A stretch of DNA of 64,000 nt from an uncultured Porphyromonadaceae bacterium (GTDB taxonomy: Bacteria > Bacteroidota > Bacteroidia > Bacteroidales > Muribaculaceae). The position numbers were made by a program, and so were the translations under genes. Location: assembly GCA_902461565.1 (NCBI GenBank), contig CABPYL010000008.1, positions 1 to 64,000 on the forward strand, written 5' to 3'. Under the pieces are notes generated by a model, which was given only the letters and a program-made list of their open reading frames with translations, had not been told where the DNA came from and ran no database searches. Within the stretch, counting starts at the first letter, position 1. Each line of letters begins with the position of its first letter. Below are positions 52,215 through 60,176 of this stretch, in pieces.

Positions 52215-52886
52215 TCAGTCTTGACGGCCCTCCTTGAACCTTATTACTGAACCAAACGAAAGAATTGTGAACAGCAGGATAGCGATAATCATTGTCAGCA
52301 CCAAACCGTTGTAGGCTTCGGGGAGGGGCTGGAGGAAGAAAATCATGAGTGTGCCTATGGCGAGGAGGCCAAGGATGATTCTGCGTGCCCATGTGCCTTC
52401 CAGGCATATCGCCGTGGTGAACAGATAGGCGGTGAAACCTGCGAAATACCAGGGCAGAGCGGTGAGCATTACGCGCCATACCATCTCGGATGGCATTATC
52501 GAGAAATCGTACACGGTGATGATGGCTGCCTGAAGGGCGAATACTATCAGTAGTTCCACAAGGCCGGTAGCCAGCATGAGGGCTATCAGGCGTCCCTGCG
52601 GGTAGGGCAGGTGCAGTGTTAGCTTGAGGCGTTTCTGAGCCATTTCGGGGGCCATCTGCGCAATGCCGATGGCGAGGCCGACAGCCAGGGGAACGTATTT
52701 GATGATATCGATGAAGGAGTTGTCCTTTAGCAGCATGATAATCCACAGGTGCTGTACGCCTTTCAGTTCGATAAGGCGGTTCATCATCAGTATGGCGTAG
52801 GCGGCCACTGCCAGCGCGAGCGCCAGGGCGATAAAGAACACCATGCGGGTCTTTATCCATTCTTTAAAGATAAGAGCTTTTTTCAT
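52215..52886 (-). CDS. ABC transporter permease-like membrane protein
   Basis: A 223-residue ABC-2-like permease with about six hydrophobic segments and a cytoplasmic N-terminus (MKKALIFKEWIKTRMVFFIAL) typical of ABC-2 transporters. PEMAQKRLKLTLHLPYPQGRLIALMLA is the usual coupling-helix region. It follows the ATPase by 5 bases. An upstream in-frame TTG at 52895 is possible, but the ATG at 52886 is more likely. Exporter versus lipid-handling function is not determined. Confidence 0.75.
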   Translation of the reverse strand: MKKALIFKEWIKTRMVFFIALALALAVAAYAILMMNRLIELKGVQHLWIIMLLKDNSFIDIIKYVPLAVGLAIGIAQMAPEMAQKRLKLTLHLPYPQGRLIALMLATGLVELLIVFALQAAIITVYDFSIMPSEMVWRVMLTALPWYFAGFTAYLFTTAICLEGTWARRIILGLLAIGTLMIFFLQPLPEAYNGLVLTMIIAILLFTILSFGSVIRFKEGRQD

Positions 52887-52891
52887 GATGT

Positions 52892-53794
52892 TCAATATTT
52901 GCCGGTGAGACCTATGAATGCGTCTTCGAGCGACATTTCGCGGCGCTGGAGATCGGTATATTTTATGCCGGACGCATCGAGGTCAGCTTTGATTTTCTCG
53001 GGGGATGCGAAAGTATAGAACTCTACTTCGTTCTTTATTTTGCCGGGGTTGACAAGGCTGTCGGCGGTGGCGAGTTTTTCTACAGGCACATCGGACAGCA
53101 TTGTGTAGCGCTGGAAATCACGGAGCAGCTTGTCTACGGGCATTTGTGTCAGTATTTTACCGTAGTCCAGGATAATGCAGTCGTCGATAAGGCGTTCCAG
53201 GTCCTGGATTATGTGGGATGTCATGAACACAGTTTTTTCTTCGGCTTTGGCGAACTCACGCAGGTAGTCTATGAAAAGGCGACGGTAGCCGGGGTCGAGG
53301 CCAAGCGAGAAATCGTCGAGCACAAGCAGGTCGGCGTTCTGTGCCAGAATAAGGCCGAGAGCCACCTGCGACCGCTGTCCGCACGACATCGACGATATTT
53401 TCTGGCCCGGCGACACGTGCAGTTTTGCCATCAGCTCGTAGTAGGCATCGCGGTTCCAGCGAGGATAGAACTTGGCATAGAAACGCTCTATCTGCGCTAT
53501 TGTCATGAAGGAATACTGCACGTGACCTTCGATAAGAAGGGCTATGCGTGCGCGTGTCTCAGGTTTCATCTGGGTGATAGGCTCACCGAAAATCCTGCAT
53601 TCGCCTTTCTGGGGACGCAGGTAACCCATCAGGATATTGATGGTTGTCGTTTTCCCGGTACCGTTTTTTCCGAGAAGTCCGAGTATTCGGCCTTTGGGGA
53701 CCTCGAAACTCAGGTCGCTGTAAATCACTCGCCCCGTACCGTAGCGCTGGGTGAGGTTCTTTACAGAGATAACGGATTCTTTTTCCTGGTTCAT
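52892..53794 (-). CDS. ABC transporter ATP-binding protein with altered signature and Walker B
   Basis: A 300-residue ATPase. Walker A (LLGKNGTGKTTTINILMG) and the His switch (FMTSHIIQDLERL) are normal. The signature reads SMSCGQRSQVALG, where LSGGQ would be usual, and Walker B reads LLVLDDFSLGLDPG, with Asp where the catalytic Glu normally is. The C-terminal 80 residues form the regulatory extension. These changes suggest slow or altered ATP hydrolysis, though the same residues may be normal for this DUF4857-linked subfamily. The ATG at 53794 (MNQEKESVISVKNLT) begins the fold and is preferred to upstream frames inside the DUF6850 gene. Confidence 0.88.
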   Translation of the reverse strand: MNQEKESVISVKNLTQRYGTGRVIYSDLSFEVPKGRILGLLGKNGTGKTTTINILMGYLRPQKGECRIFGEPITQMKPETRARIALLIEGHVQYSFMTIAQIERFYAKFYPRWNRDAYYELMAKLHVSPGQKISSMSCGQRSQVALGLILAQNADLLVLDDFSLGLDPGYRRLFIDYLREFAKAEEKTVFMTSHIIQDLERLIDDCIILDYGKILTQMPVDKLLRDFQRYTMLSDVPVEKLATADSLVNPGKIKNEVEFYTFASPEKIKADLDASGIKYTDLQRREMSLEDAFIGLTGKY

Positions 53795-53805
53795 GTGATT
53801 TTGTG

Positions 53806-55344
53806 TCAGAATTCGGCAGAGATGCCCAGGCTCGCGCCGTGGCCATTTCCCTGTCCTTTGTAATCGGTGTAATTGAAAGATGCGGAGAGAGACAGAACCA
53901 CCTGGGGTAGCGCGCGGCTTATGCGCGCGTATATACCGAAGCCGGTGCGGTCGGCGCTGAGCATGTCGAAGTTGCGCACCACACACTGGCCCAGAGGAGT
54001 GGAGGTGTCAAGGTCGGTGAGCAGGGGACGGTCGTTGGACGCCATGCCGTAGAAACCGTGGCAACGTACGTTCCATAGCCATCGGATGCCGCGTACCGAG
54101 AAGTCGGCCATCAGCGCCGGAGTAATGCGCGATGCGCAAAGGCGTCGTGCGGGCGATGTATATTTTTCGATACTGTAGTCGTATGTGGCCGATGGTGCGA
54201 TGGTGAGATACGATGAGCCTAACCCTATCTGTACCGGTAGTTCCACACTTGCCTGTGTCACATTGTGGGTGTAGGGTTTTCGGTCGCCGATTTTATCGTA
54301 GCTGGACCCGGCTGCGGTACCGAAGAGATTTTCGGTGCCGGTGCGTTTGCGGTAGTACCCTCTCGCAACGGGCCGGAAAACCACGGATGGCGTCAGGTTC
54401 ATGCGCCATGCCGCATTGGCTGCCAGTGTCGCGTTGTCGGTGAACCCTAAGGTGAGGTTGTTGAAGTTACGCAGCATCTGTTCCATGCGGTAGCTGTTGA
54501 AGGAAACGCTTGCCGAGAGGCCGTCGCCTGCGGCAGGCAGCCATTGTGCCGACAATGTGTATCCCAACGACTGGTATCCGCTGTTTTTGTTGGTGTTACC
54601 CATGAAACGGCGGTAGAAGGTTCCCATACCAGTAAGGGTATAGGTGTTTATGTCGTTTATCGGATTATAAAAATCCAGGTCGCAGTTCTGGTTGTAGATG
54701 TTCAGCGCGGCGGAAAGGCCGATTACGCCGGTGCCGAAGACGCGCGCCGCGCCTATGCGCAGATCCAGGTCGCTCACGATGGTCTTTACGCGTGGATCGC
54801 GGTTGCGGTAAGCTATCTCCGCGCGGTATGCGGCGTCGGCTCCGAAGGTCCATACGCCGGAGTAGTTACGGGCATAGCCGCCGGAGAATGTATAGCGGCG
54901 TGTGCTCAGGTTCCCTCCGGCTTCGTCGCCGAGGACGTATGGTGCCACACGGTCGTAATCAATGCAGTCGGTCCACCGCAGGTTTCTGTAGCTGCCGGTG
55001 CGGAATGCTGCTGTTCCCCATACGACGCTCGCGGTATTGAGGCGGGTATAGGATTCGGCTCCAAGGCCGGCCAGGGTGTGGCCGGTGCCGAGCTGTTCCA
55101 TCACCGGTTTCTGCAGGCGCAGGATGTCGGCCGAAACCGTCGCCGACGACAGTGTGATGCTGTCGCGGTAGAACATCTGGGCCGGATTGTCGGAGTATGC
55201 TCCGGTGCGCTGCTTCTCCACAGGCAGGGCGAGGCGCTGTATTTCGGGCAACAGCGCGACAGACCGGGCCGCAGCCCCCGTAAAGAGGGTTGCGGCTACG
55301 GTTAATGCCAATATGCGGCTGTTATGCCTGTGCGTCGGCTGCAT
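53806..55344 (-). CDS. DUF6850-type outer-membrane beta-barrel protein
   Basis: A 512-residue exported protein with a signal peptide (SRILALTVAATLFTGAAA) and a large barrel of alternating strands ending in HGASLGISAEF, with a terminal Phe. The mature N-terminus is a helical plug-like region (LPEIQRLALPVEKQRTGAYSDNPAQMFYRDS). The DUF6850 name is from memory of the TonB receptor/DUF4876/DUF6850 gene trio of Bacteroidetes. It follows the DUF4876 gene by 12 bases and precedes the ABC ATPase by 11, so it is part of the same run. Specific substrate unknown. Confidence 0.72.
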   Translation of the reverse strand: MQPTHRHNSRILALTVAATLFTGAAARSVALLPEIQRLALPVEKQRTGAYSDNPAQMFYRDSITLSSATVSADILRLQKPVMEQLGTGHTLAGLGAESYTRLNTASVVWGTAAFRTGSYRNLRWTDCIDYDRVAPYVLGDEAGGNLSTRRYTFSGGYARNYSGVWTFGADAAYRAEIAYRNRDPRVKTIVSDLDLRIGAARVFGTGVIGLSAALNIYNQNCDLDFYNPINDINTYTLTGMGTFYRRFMGNTNKNSGYQSLGYTLSAQWLPAAGDGLSASVSFNSYRMEQMLRNFNNLTLGFTDNATLAANAAWRMNLTPSVVFRPVARGYYRKRTGTENLFGTAAGSSYDKIGDRKPYTHNVTQASVELPVQIGLGSSYLTIAPSATYDYSIEKYTSPARRLCASRITPALMADFSVRGIRWLWNVRCHGFYGMASNDRPLLTDLDTSTPLGQCVVRNFDMLSADRTGFGIYARISRALPQVVLSLSASFNYTDYKGQGNGHGASLGISAEF

Positions 55345-55356
55345 ATACGGTGGACG

Positions 55357-56589
55357 TTATTTTGCGGAGACTACTTCGAAGTCTACGGAAGAGTCGTTGG
55401 TGTCCATCAGCACATTGTGGCCTTTGGCCGACTTGCCGGAGATTTTGCGGACAAATTTTTTGCCGAAACGTTCTTTGTCGGTTTTCTTCTCGGAGATAGC
55501 CGCATGGCCGGCATCTACGGAAGCGCGGAGTGCGCCCTGTGTAAAGCCTTCGTCGGGGCAGAGGTTGATGCCGTCGATAATCCAGCTGTAGTCTATAAGC
55601 AGGCACTTGGTACCGGGCATTTCTGTGCCTGTGGCGGCGTTGATGTACTTATAGGTGCCGTCATATTCGGCCAGGAGTTTGTCGGCAGTCATGCCTTCGG
55701 GGAAACGGACAAGGGCGTAGGAACGGTTGCACTGGTTGCTGACAACCCAGATAGTAGCCGAGTAGCTATACCATTTGTCCATGTTGGGAACGGCGGGGTT
55801 GTCGGTATCGGTGTTTTTGGTTGTTTCGTCGTACCATTCGAAGTCGGCGTCGGTATGATCGAGGGCACCGGGAACCTGTGCGTTCCAGTCGATGGCCTGG
55901 TCTACGATTTTAATGGATTCGCCGGGCTGGATAGCAACGTCCTTGCCGCTGCCGGGAATAACATATACAGTCTGGCCGGTGAAGTTGTTTTCGATATAGT
56001 TGGCTTCTGTGAGAATTTTATCGGCAGAGGTGTTGACCAGCTTGCTCTCTACAATCGCCAGGCCGTCGGCATACTGAACGGAATCGGTGTTGTTGTAGAT
56101 TGTGAAGTATGTGTCGAACAGGCCGTTTGTGCCTTTGGCGTTGGGCGAGCCGGTGAAATATACTTCGCCGAACACAAGCGTATTCTGGGGATTATAGAAG
56201 AACCAGTTGAGTGTTACGGTGTGGCTTGCCTCGCTGATAACCTGCTGCGATGCCACGGCGCGTAGCGAACGTTCGGCGGTGGCGTCGCCCTGAGTATATG
56301 TTACGGTCATGTTGCCGGTGATGTCGTATGTACCTGCCGGCAGCATGGCGGGTTCTGTGGAGGTGAGGCTGAATGTACGGGCAATACCTGTGTTGAGTTC
56401 GGTATACATCACTTCGCCGGAAGCTACCGTGTAGCCGGCGGGGAGTTCGGCGGGCATGTTGTCTACGATGCTTACCTGATAGGTGGGTTCGGGATCGTCC
56501 TCGGAGCAGGAAGTTGTTACAGCTCCCATGCAGGCCACTAAAGCAGTGCCAAGTACAAGGCTTTTGAAATTGAATGTCTTAAGATTCAT
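55357..56589 (-). CDS. DUF4876 surface lipoprotein
   Basis: A 410-residue lipoprotein: signal MNLKTFNFKSLVLGTALVACMGAVTTSC followed by SEDDPEP, which matches the acidic lipoprotein export signal that puts Bacteroidetes lipoproteins on the cell surface. An Ig/carboxypeptidase-regulatory-like beta domain (about 35-130) precedes a larger beta domain with a long basic C-terminal tail (about 360-410, KKTDKERFGKKFVRKISGKSAKGH). By position it is the partner lipoprotein of the TonB-dependent receptor immediately upstream. The bound ligand is unknown. Confidence 0.75.
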   Translation of the reverse strand: MNLKTFNFKSLVLGTALVACMGAVTTSCSEDDPEPTYQVSIVDNMPAELPAGYTVASGEVMYTELNTGIARTFSLTSTEPAMLPAGTYDITGNMTVTYTQGDATAERSLRAVASQQVISEASHTVTLNWFFYNPQNTLVFGEVYFTGSPNAKGTNGLFDTYFTIYNNTDSVQYADGLAIVESKLVNTSADKILTEANYIENNFTGQTVYVIPGSGKDVAIQPGESIKIVDQAIDWNAQVPGALDHTDADFEWYDETTKNTDTDNPAVPNMDKWYSYSATIWVVSNQCNRSYALVRFPEGMTADKLLAEYDGTYKYINAATGTEMPGTKCLLIDYSWIIDGINLCPDEGFTQGALRASVDAGHAAISEKKTDKERFGKKFVRKISGKSAKGHNVLMDTNDSSVDFEVVSAK

Positions 56590-56609
56590 AATATTTTTAT
56601 TGTTTTGGT

Positions 56610-59369
56610 TTATATTTTCAGATTCAGTTCCATACCGAAGTATGGTGTGGAATAGCGCCGCATGGTTACGCCGTAGCTCTTGTAGCTTGGCTGTATGGCC
56701 ACCAGGCGGTTAACATACAGTGCCATGCCTATACGCTTTTTCCAGAAGGTTTTTGTCGCTTTCAGATTTATGGTGGTTGCAGGCGGAACGGTACGGGTTC
56801 GGAACGAGCTTTCTGTGAAGTGGCGGATAAGCTGTTTCAGATAGGGATCGTTCATGTCGGCGTCGGTATAGGGATGCAGCGTGCCGTCGGCATCCATGTA
56901 CTGTACTGGCACTCCGTCGCGGTACAGTGTGCGCCGGGTGGTGAACCACATGTTCTGTATCCCTATCGAGAAGTTGAGCCCCAGTGTGGGTATATCGGTG
57001 TCGAACAGGAAATTGGTGTTGAAACTTGTATATTCTGCACCGTCCGTGTCGTCGTACAGGCCCACATACTGCAGTTCTCTGTTCTGCACTATTATAGACG
57101 GTTTGTACCACAGGGGCTGGCTGTTGCTGTTAAGGGTTTTGAAATATGCGCCCGAAACTGTCAGACGGGTGCGTACGCCGGGGAAACGGCGCGTCTGGAA
57201 CGTGTATTCGATACCTTCCTTGCGTGTGTGGCTGCCGTTGGATGGTGTGCTCCGCACTGCCAGGTAGCGCTGTTCGGTATACGGCAGTTCGTTGATGGCC
57301 GGGGCGTGCCCTGTTGCGAAGGGGTCGTAGTCCGAAGCATCGTAACGGCGGTAGTCGTAGATATGTACGATGCCGCTGCGGCGGAAACCGTCGGTCATGT
57401 TCTCGCGGAAGTATGTAACCGAGAGGCGATTGCCCATGTAGCTGATGTCGGCGCGTACTTCCCATTTGAAATTGCGTGCGGCCTTGATGCCGTAGTTGGT
57501 CATGTTCTCTACGAATGTGCGCACGTTCATTGTGCGGAAGGCCTCTACGTTGTGATAGTAGTTCAGCTGTTCCAGGTCGGTGTACAGCGGATCGGGATAC
57601 AGGTTTGCTGCCACAGGCATTTTGGTGTGCCATCCGGCGCCTCCTGCAATCTCGAAGTTAATTTTTTCGTCGTGTACTGTTGCCCAGGGCAGATCCCAGA
57701 CGAGATTGAAGCGAGGGTCGAGGTAGGGCCGCTTGCTCAGGTAGTAACGGCGGTCGAGGTTCAGCATCTGCGTCTCGCGCAGACCTGCCGTAAGCGTTAG
57801 AGTGTTGTGGCCTGCGAAAACCTTTGTCTGGCTTTCCACATATGCCGATAGCAGATGTATGGCCGGAATATCGCTGAAAGCGCGCGGACGGCTTGTATTT
57901 CCTGCTGTGAGGGGGCGTGTTATGTCGTACACTGCGCCGCGGCCGTAGTTTTTGCTCATATCCCATTCCACACCGAACTTCAGTGCCTCGTTAACGTGGC
58001 TGCTTTCGAAAAGGAAGTTGCCCGATCCTTTTAGTGCCGCTGTGAACGGACGTCCTTCAACCCGGTAGTCGGCGAGGTAGAGCATAGGCAGATAGTCTAC
58101 GTAGTTCTCGCCTGGCGTCATGGATACCGGCATGGGCATGACGCGCGACGATGCAACGTGTTTCTGCTGCTCCAGGTCTTCGTTGGCGTAGCTGAGGGCA
58201 GCCACAAGATTAAGTGCTTTCAGTACCGACGGGCCTCCGGGCCGGAAGTTGAGTGTGTTGTCCCACCGGAATGTATGCCTGGTGTTCTTGTAGGTGTCGA
58301 TGGTGTTGTTTACAGTAAGGTCGGGATCACTGTCATCTTTCTCGTATGTGCCGCTGTAGCTGAGGCTGCTGTTCCATGTAAAGTTAGCTACTGGGCCTTT
58401 CCATTGGCGCACGCTGCGCAGCGAGCCTGTAACACGGCTGTAGCTGTCGCGGTTGTCGCGCGGATCTACCTTGGAGTCGAGATAATCTATACCCGCATTA
58501 AGTATCCACGAATTGTCGCCGAATACGTCGAAGCCTTTGCCTACGTAGAAAAGCTGGCTCTGTGTGTCGGCCTTGAAGCGTGCCTCGTAGCGGCCTGCCT
58601 TGTTCTTGCGTTTGATGTTCACCAGTCCCGACGTAAGTTCACCATACTCTACCGAGGGTATGCCGCGGACAATCTCGACGCTCTCTATTTCGTCGGTAGA
58701 CAGCGAGCGCATGTCTACGCCTTTACCGGTGGCGATGCGCTGCGAACGTTCGCTATCCGGCGTGGTCTGCATGTCGGCGTCGGTGTTAAGGCGCACGCCG
58801 TCAACGATGAATGAAGTGCCTAACGAGCCGGTGGAGTAGTCTTCGCTCGTGCCTATTCCGCTTGCCTGACGCAGTTGGATTGTATTCACCGTACCCATTT
58901 CGGGGTCTTTGGACGAGCCGCCGGGAAGAAGCTCCATGATATCCGAGAAACTCGACGGCTGCAGATGGCGCATGGCTGTGGTATCTATAATCGAAGCGGA
59001 GGATGCGTTTCGTGCCTCCTGGGCGGTAACTACTACCTCGCGCAGAGCATCCTCGCGGTTCATACTCACAGCGATAAGCGCGTTCCTGCCCACTGCCACA
59101 GCACGTTCATGCGGTTTGTAGCCCACGGTGCTTACCTTCAGGGTCCAGTTGCCTGGAAGCAGCTGGGCATTGTATATGCCTGCCTCGTCGGTGAGACCGC
59201 CGATATTGCCTTTATGGCCTGGTTGGCTGAATGTTACTACAGCAAATTCCAGGGGTTCGCCTGTAGTGCCGTCCACAACGCGGACGTTTATATCTGCGAC
59301 ATTGGCAGCCTCGGAAACAAACATGGCAAAAAAGCCGACAAGAAGTAATATGTAGTGTCTTATATGCAA
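56610..59369 (-). CDS. TonB-dependent receptor of the seven-gene envelope locus
   Basis: A 919-residue outer-membrane receptor. A signal peptide (HYILLLVGFFAMFVSEAA) is followed by a carboxypeptidase-regulatory-like domain (about 25-110: INVRVVDGTTGEPLEFAVV), a plug (about 110-250, with FIVDGVRLNTDADMQTTPDSE and EIVRGIPSVEYGELTSGLVNI) and a 22-strand-type barrel to the end (YFGMELNLKI). No ATG is available near the signal peptide, so the start is a TTG at 59369. The gene is followed within 20 bases by the DUF4876 lipoprotein gene. Receptor and lipoprotein together look like a nutrient-capture pair, perhaps for metal chelates; this is inference. Confidence 0.9.
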   Translation of the reverse strand: MHIRHYILLLVGFFAMFVSEAANVADINVRVVDGTTGEPLEFAVVTFSQPGHKGNIGGLTDEAGIYNAQLLPGNWTLKVSTVGYKPHERAVAVGRNALIAVSMNREDALREVVVTAQEARNASSASIIDTTAMRHLQPSSFSDIMELLPGGSSKDPEMGTVNTIQLRQASGIGTSEDYSTGSLGTSFIVDGVRLNTDADMQTTPDSERSQRIATGKGVDMRSLSTDEIESVEIVRGIPSVEYGELTSGLVNIKRKNKAGRYEARFKADTQSQLFYVGKGFDVFGDNSWILNAGIDYLDSKVDPRDNRDSYSRVTGSLRSVRQWKGPVANFTWNSSLSYSGTYEKDDSDPDLTVNNTIDTYKNTRHTFRWDNTLNFRPGGPSVLKALNLVAALSYANEDLEQQKHVASSRVMPMPVSMTPGENYVDYLPMLYLADYRVEGRPFTAALKGSGNFLFESSHVNEALKFGVEWDMSKNYGRGAVYDITRPLTAGNTSRPRAFSDIPAIHLLSAYVESQTKVFAGHNTLTLTAGLRETQMLNLDRRYYLSKRPYLDPRFNLVWDLPWATVHDEKINFEIAGGAGWHTKMPVAANLYPDPLYTDLEQLNYYHNVEAFRTMNVRTFVENMTNYGIKAARNFKWEVRADISYMGNRLSVTYFRENMTDGFRRSGIVHIYDYRRYDASDYDPFATGHAPAINELPYTEQRYLAVRSTPSNGSHTRKEGIEYTFQTRRFPGVRTRLTVSGAYFKTLNSNSQPLWYKPSIIVQNRELQYVGLYDDTDGAEYTSFNTNFLFDTDIPTLGLNFSIGIQNMWFTTRRTLYRDGVPVQYMDADGTLHPYTDADMNDPYLKQLIRHFTESSFRTRTVPPATTINLKATKTFWKKRIGMALYVNRLVAIQPSYKSYGVTMRRYSTPYFGMELNLKI

Positions 59370-59385
59370 ACTATGTTTCTTAACA

Positions 59386-59400
59386 GCGGTATTTTACCGC
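59386..59400 (-). promoter_or_regulatory. Palindrome in the leader of the TonB receptor gene
   Basis: GCGGTA (59386-59391), 3 bases, then TACCGC (59395-59400). It lies between the predicted start of transcription (about 59426) and the TTG start, so it can act as a leader hairpin or as an operator. No B12-box or other riboswitch consensus was seen. Confidence 0.4.
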
Positions 59401-59429
59401 ACCTATTGTTATGGTTTTATTCAGCACTG

Positions 59430-59437
59430 CAAAATTA
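59430..59437 (-). promoter_or_regulatory. -7 promoter element for the seven-gene envelope locus
   Basis: TAATTTTG on the minus strand (59437 to 59430) matches TAnnTTTG. Upstream TTTG at 19-20 nt is not clear. The predicted leader to the TTG at 59369 is about 57 nt. Confidence 0.55.
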
Positions 59438-59540
59438 TAAAAAATAGAGACCTTGAAAAATACCTTATTTGTGCGATAATTCAGGACATTTTGCCTGCGG
59501 ATATACCTAATTTTTTTAATATAACAAATAAAAAGCAGGT

Positions 59541-59577
59541 ATTTAAAAACAAAAAACGACAGCGGGTGGGGCTGTCG
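59541..59577 (-). terminator. Rho-independent terminator of the 26-residue peptide unit
   Basis: On the minus strand CGACAGC (59577-59571), a 7-nt loop, GCTGTCG (59563-59557), then TTTTTTGTTTTT. It is a textbook terminator lying 16 bases after the TAA of the short frame. Confidence 0.85.
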
Positions 59578-59592
59578 GGGTTAAACGTTCTG

Positions 59593-59673
59593 TTAGAAAT
59601 CCTTACGGTAGATTTCGGATGCCGCGGTAAAGTACCAGCGGGCGATTGTCTTAATCAAATTTCTCATAATCAT
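59593..59673 (-). CDS. Candidate 26-residue peptide gene with its own promoter and terminator
   Basis: ATG at 59673 to TAA at 59593-59595 encodes a peptide beginning MIMRNLIKTIARWYF and ending SEIYRKDF. It is amphipathic: basic N-terminus, aromatic centre, charged C-terminus. Its transcription unit is complete: TAATTTTG at 59747-59740 (-7 element), about 63 nt of leader, the frame, then a strong terminator at 59577-59557. That a 26-codon frame is exactly enclosed by promoter and terminator makes it more than chance, but a non-coding RNA of about 170 nt is an equal alternative. No homologue is recognised. It is transcribed towards the TonB receptor locus, ending before its promoter. Confidence 0.45.
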   Translation of the reverse strand: MIMRNLIKTIARWYFTAASEIYRKDF

Positions 59674-59739
59674 AGTTTTAGTGAAACATATACGCGGTCG
59701 CGTTTTGCTGTCGCGCGGCGCGTTTGACAATCATCGCTA

Positions 59740-59747
59740 CAAAATTA
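59740..59747 (-). promoter_or_regulatory. -7 promoter element for the 26-residue peptide unit
   Basis: TAATTTTG on the minus strand (59747 to 59740). No clean TTTG at 19-20 nt upstream was identified. Nearby is the inverted repeat AATGTT-gaaa-AACATT (about 59754-59769). Confidence 0.5.
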
Positions 59748-59788
59748 ATAACAAATGTTGAAAAACATTGTTTTATAACATGTATTTT

Positions 59789-60175
59789 TTATAACAAATT
59801 TCTTGCCATAGTATATGTAATCACTGCAACTATCAGCAGTGCAATGACTAATGGTGTTGTTGCGACGCGGTGCAGGTGTGGATTTTTTTTTCGTGTCGCT
59901 TCTGCAAAGATGTAGAATGCGGCTGTGGGGACGGCGAAAAACACGAACGGATTGTAATGCCATGCTTCCGCTATATTGCCGAGCAGAAAGGCGTGTAGGG
60001 CGCGCTGTGAGCCGCATCCGGGGCAGTCGTAGCCTGTGAGCATTTTGAAAAGACATTTAGGGGCTGCGCCGGAGGCCGGGTCGTGGATGTAGTAGTATCT
60101 GCCTACAAAAAATATTACGACAACCGCTGCCACAATAGCTGCGGTTGCCGAAAGTATTGTGCGTGCGCGTGGCAT
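59789..60175 (-). CDS. DUF2752 membrane protein
   Basis: A 128-residue protein with three hydrophobic helices. The CPGCGSQRA motif (in YDCPGCGSQRALHAFLLG) identifies the DUF2752 family, whose Cys-x2-Cys pair and positively charged loop are conserved. The biochemical role is unknown. It begins one base after the GYF+CD225 gene, an arrangement that recurs in Bacteroidetes and suggests the two membrane proteins work together. Confidence 0.85.
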   Translation of the reverse strand: MPRARTILSATAAIVAAVVVIFFVGRYYYIHDPASGAAPKCLFKMLTGYDCPGCGSQRALHAFLLGNIAEAWHYNPFVFFAVPTAAFYIFAEATRKKNPHLHRVATTPLVIALLIVAVITYTMARNLL

Positions 60176-60176
60176 C

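Noticed and set aside
59370..59440. A cobalamin or other riboswitch upstream of the TonB receptor
   Set aside because: No B12 box or other known riboswitch core was found in the leader of about 57 nt, which is also too short for a B12 riboswitch.
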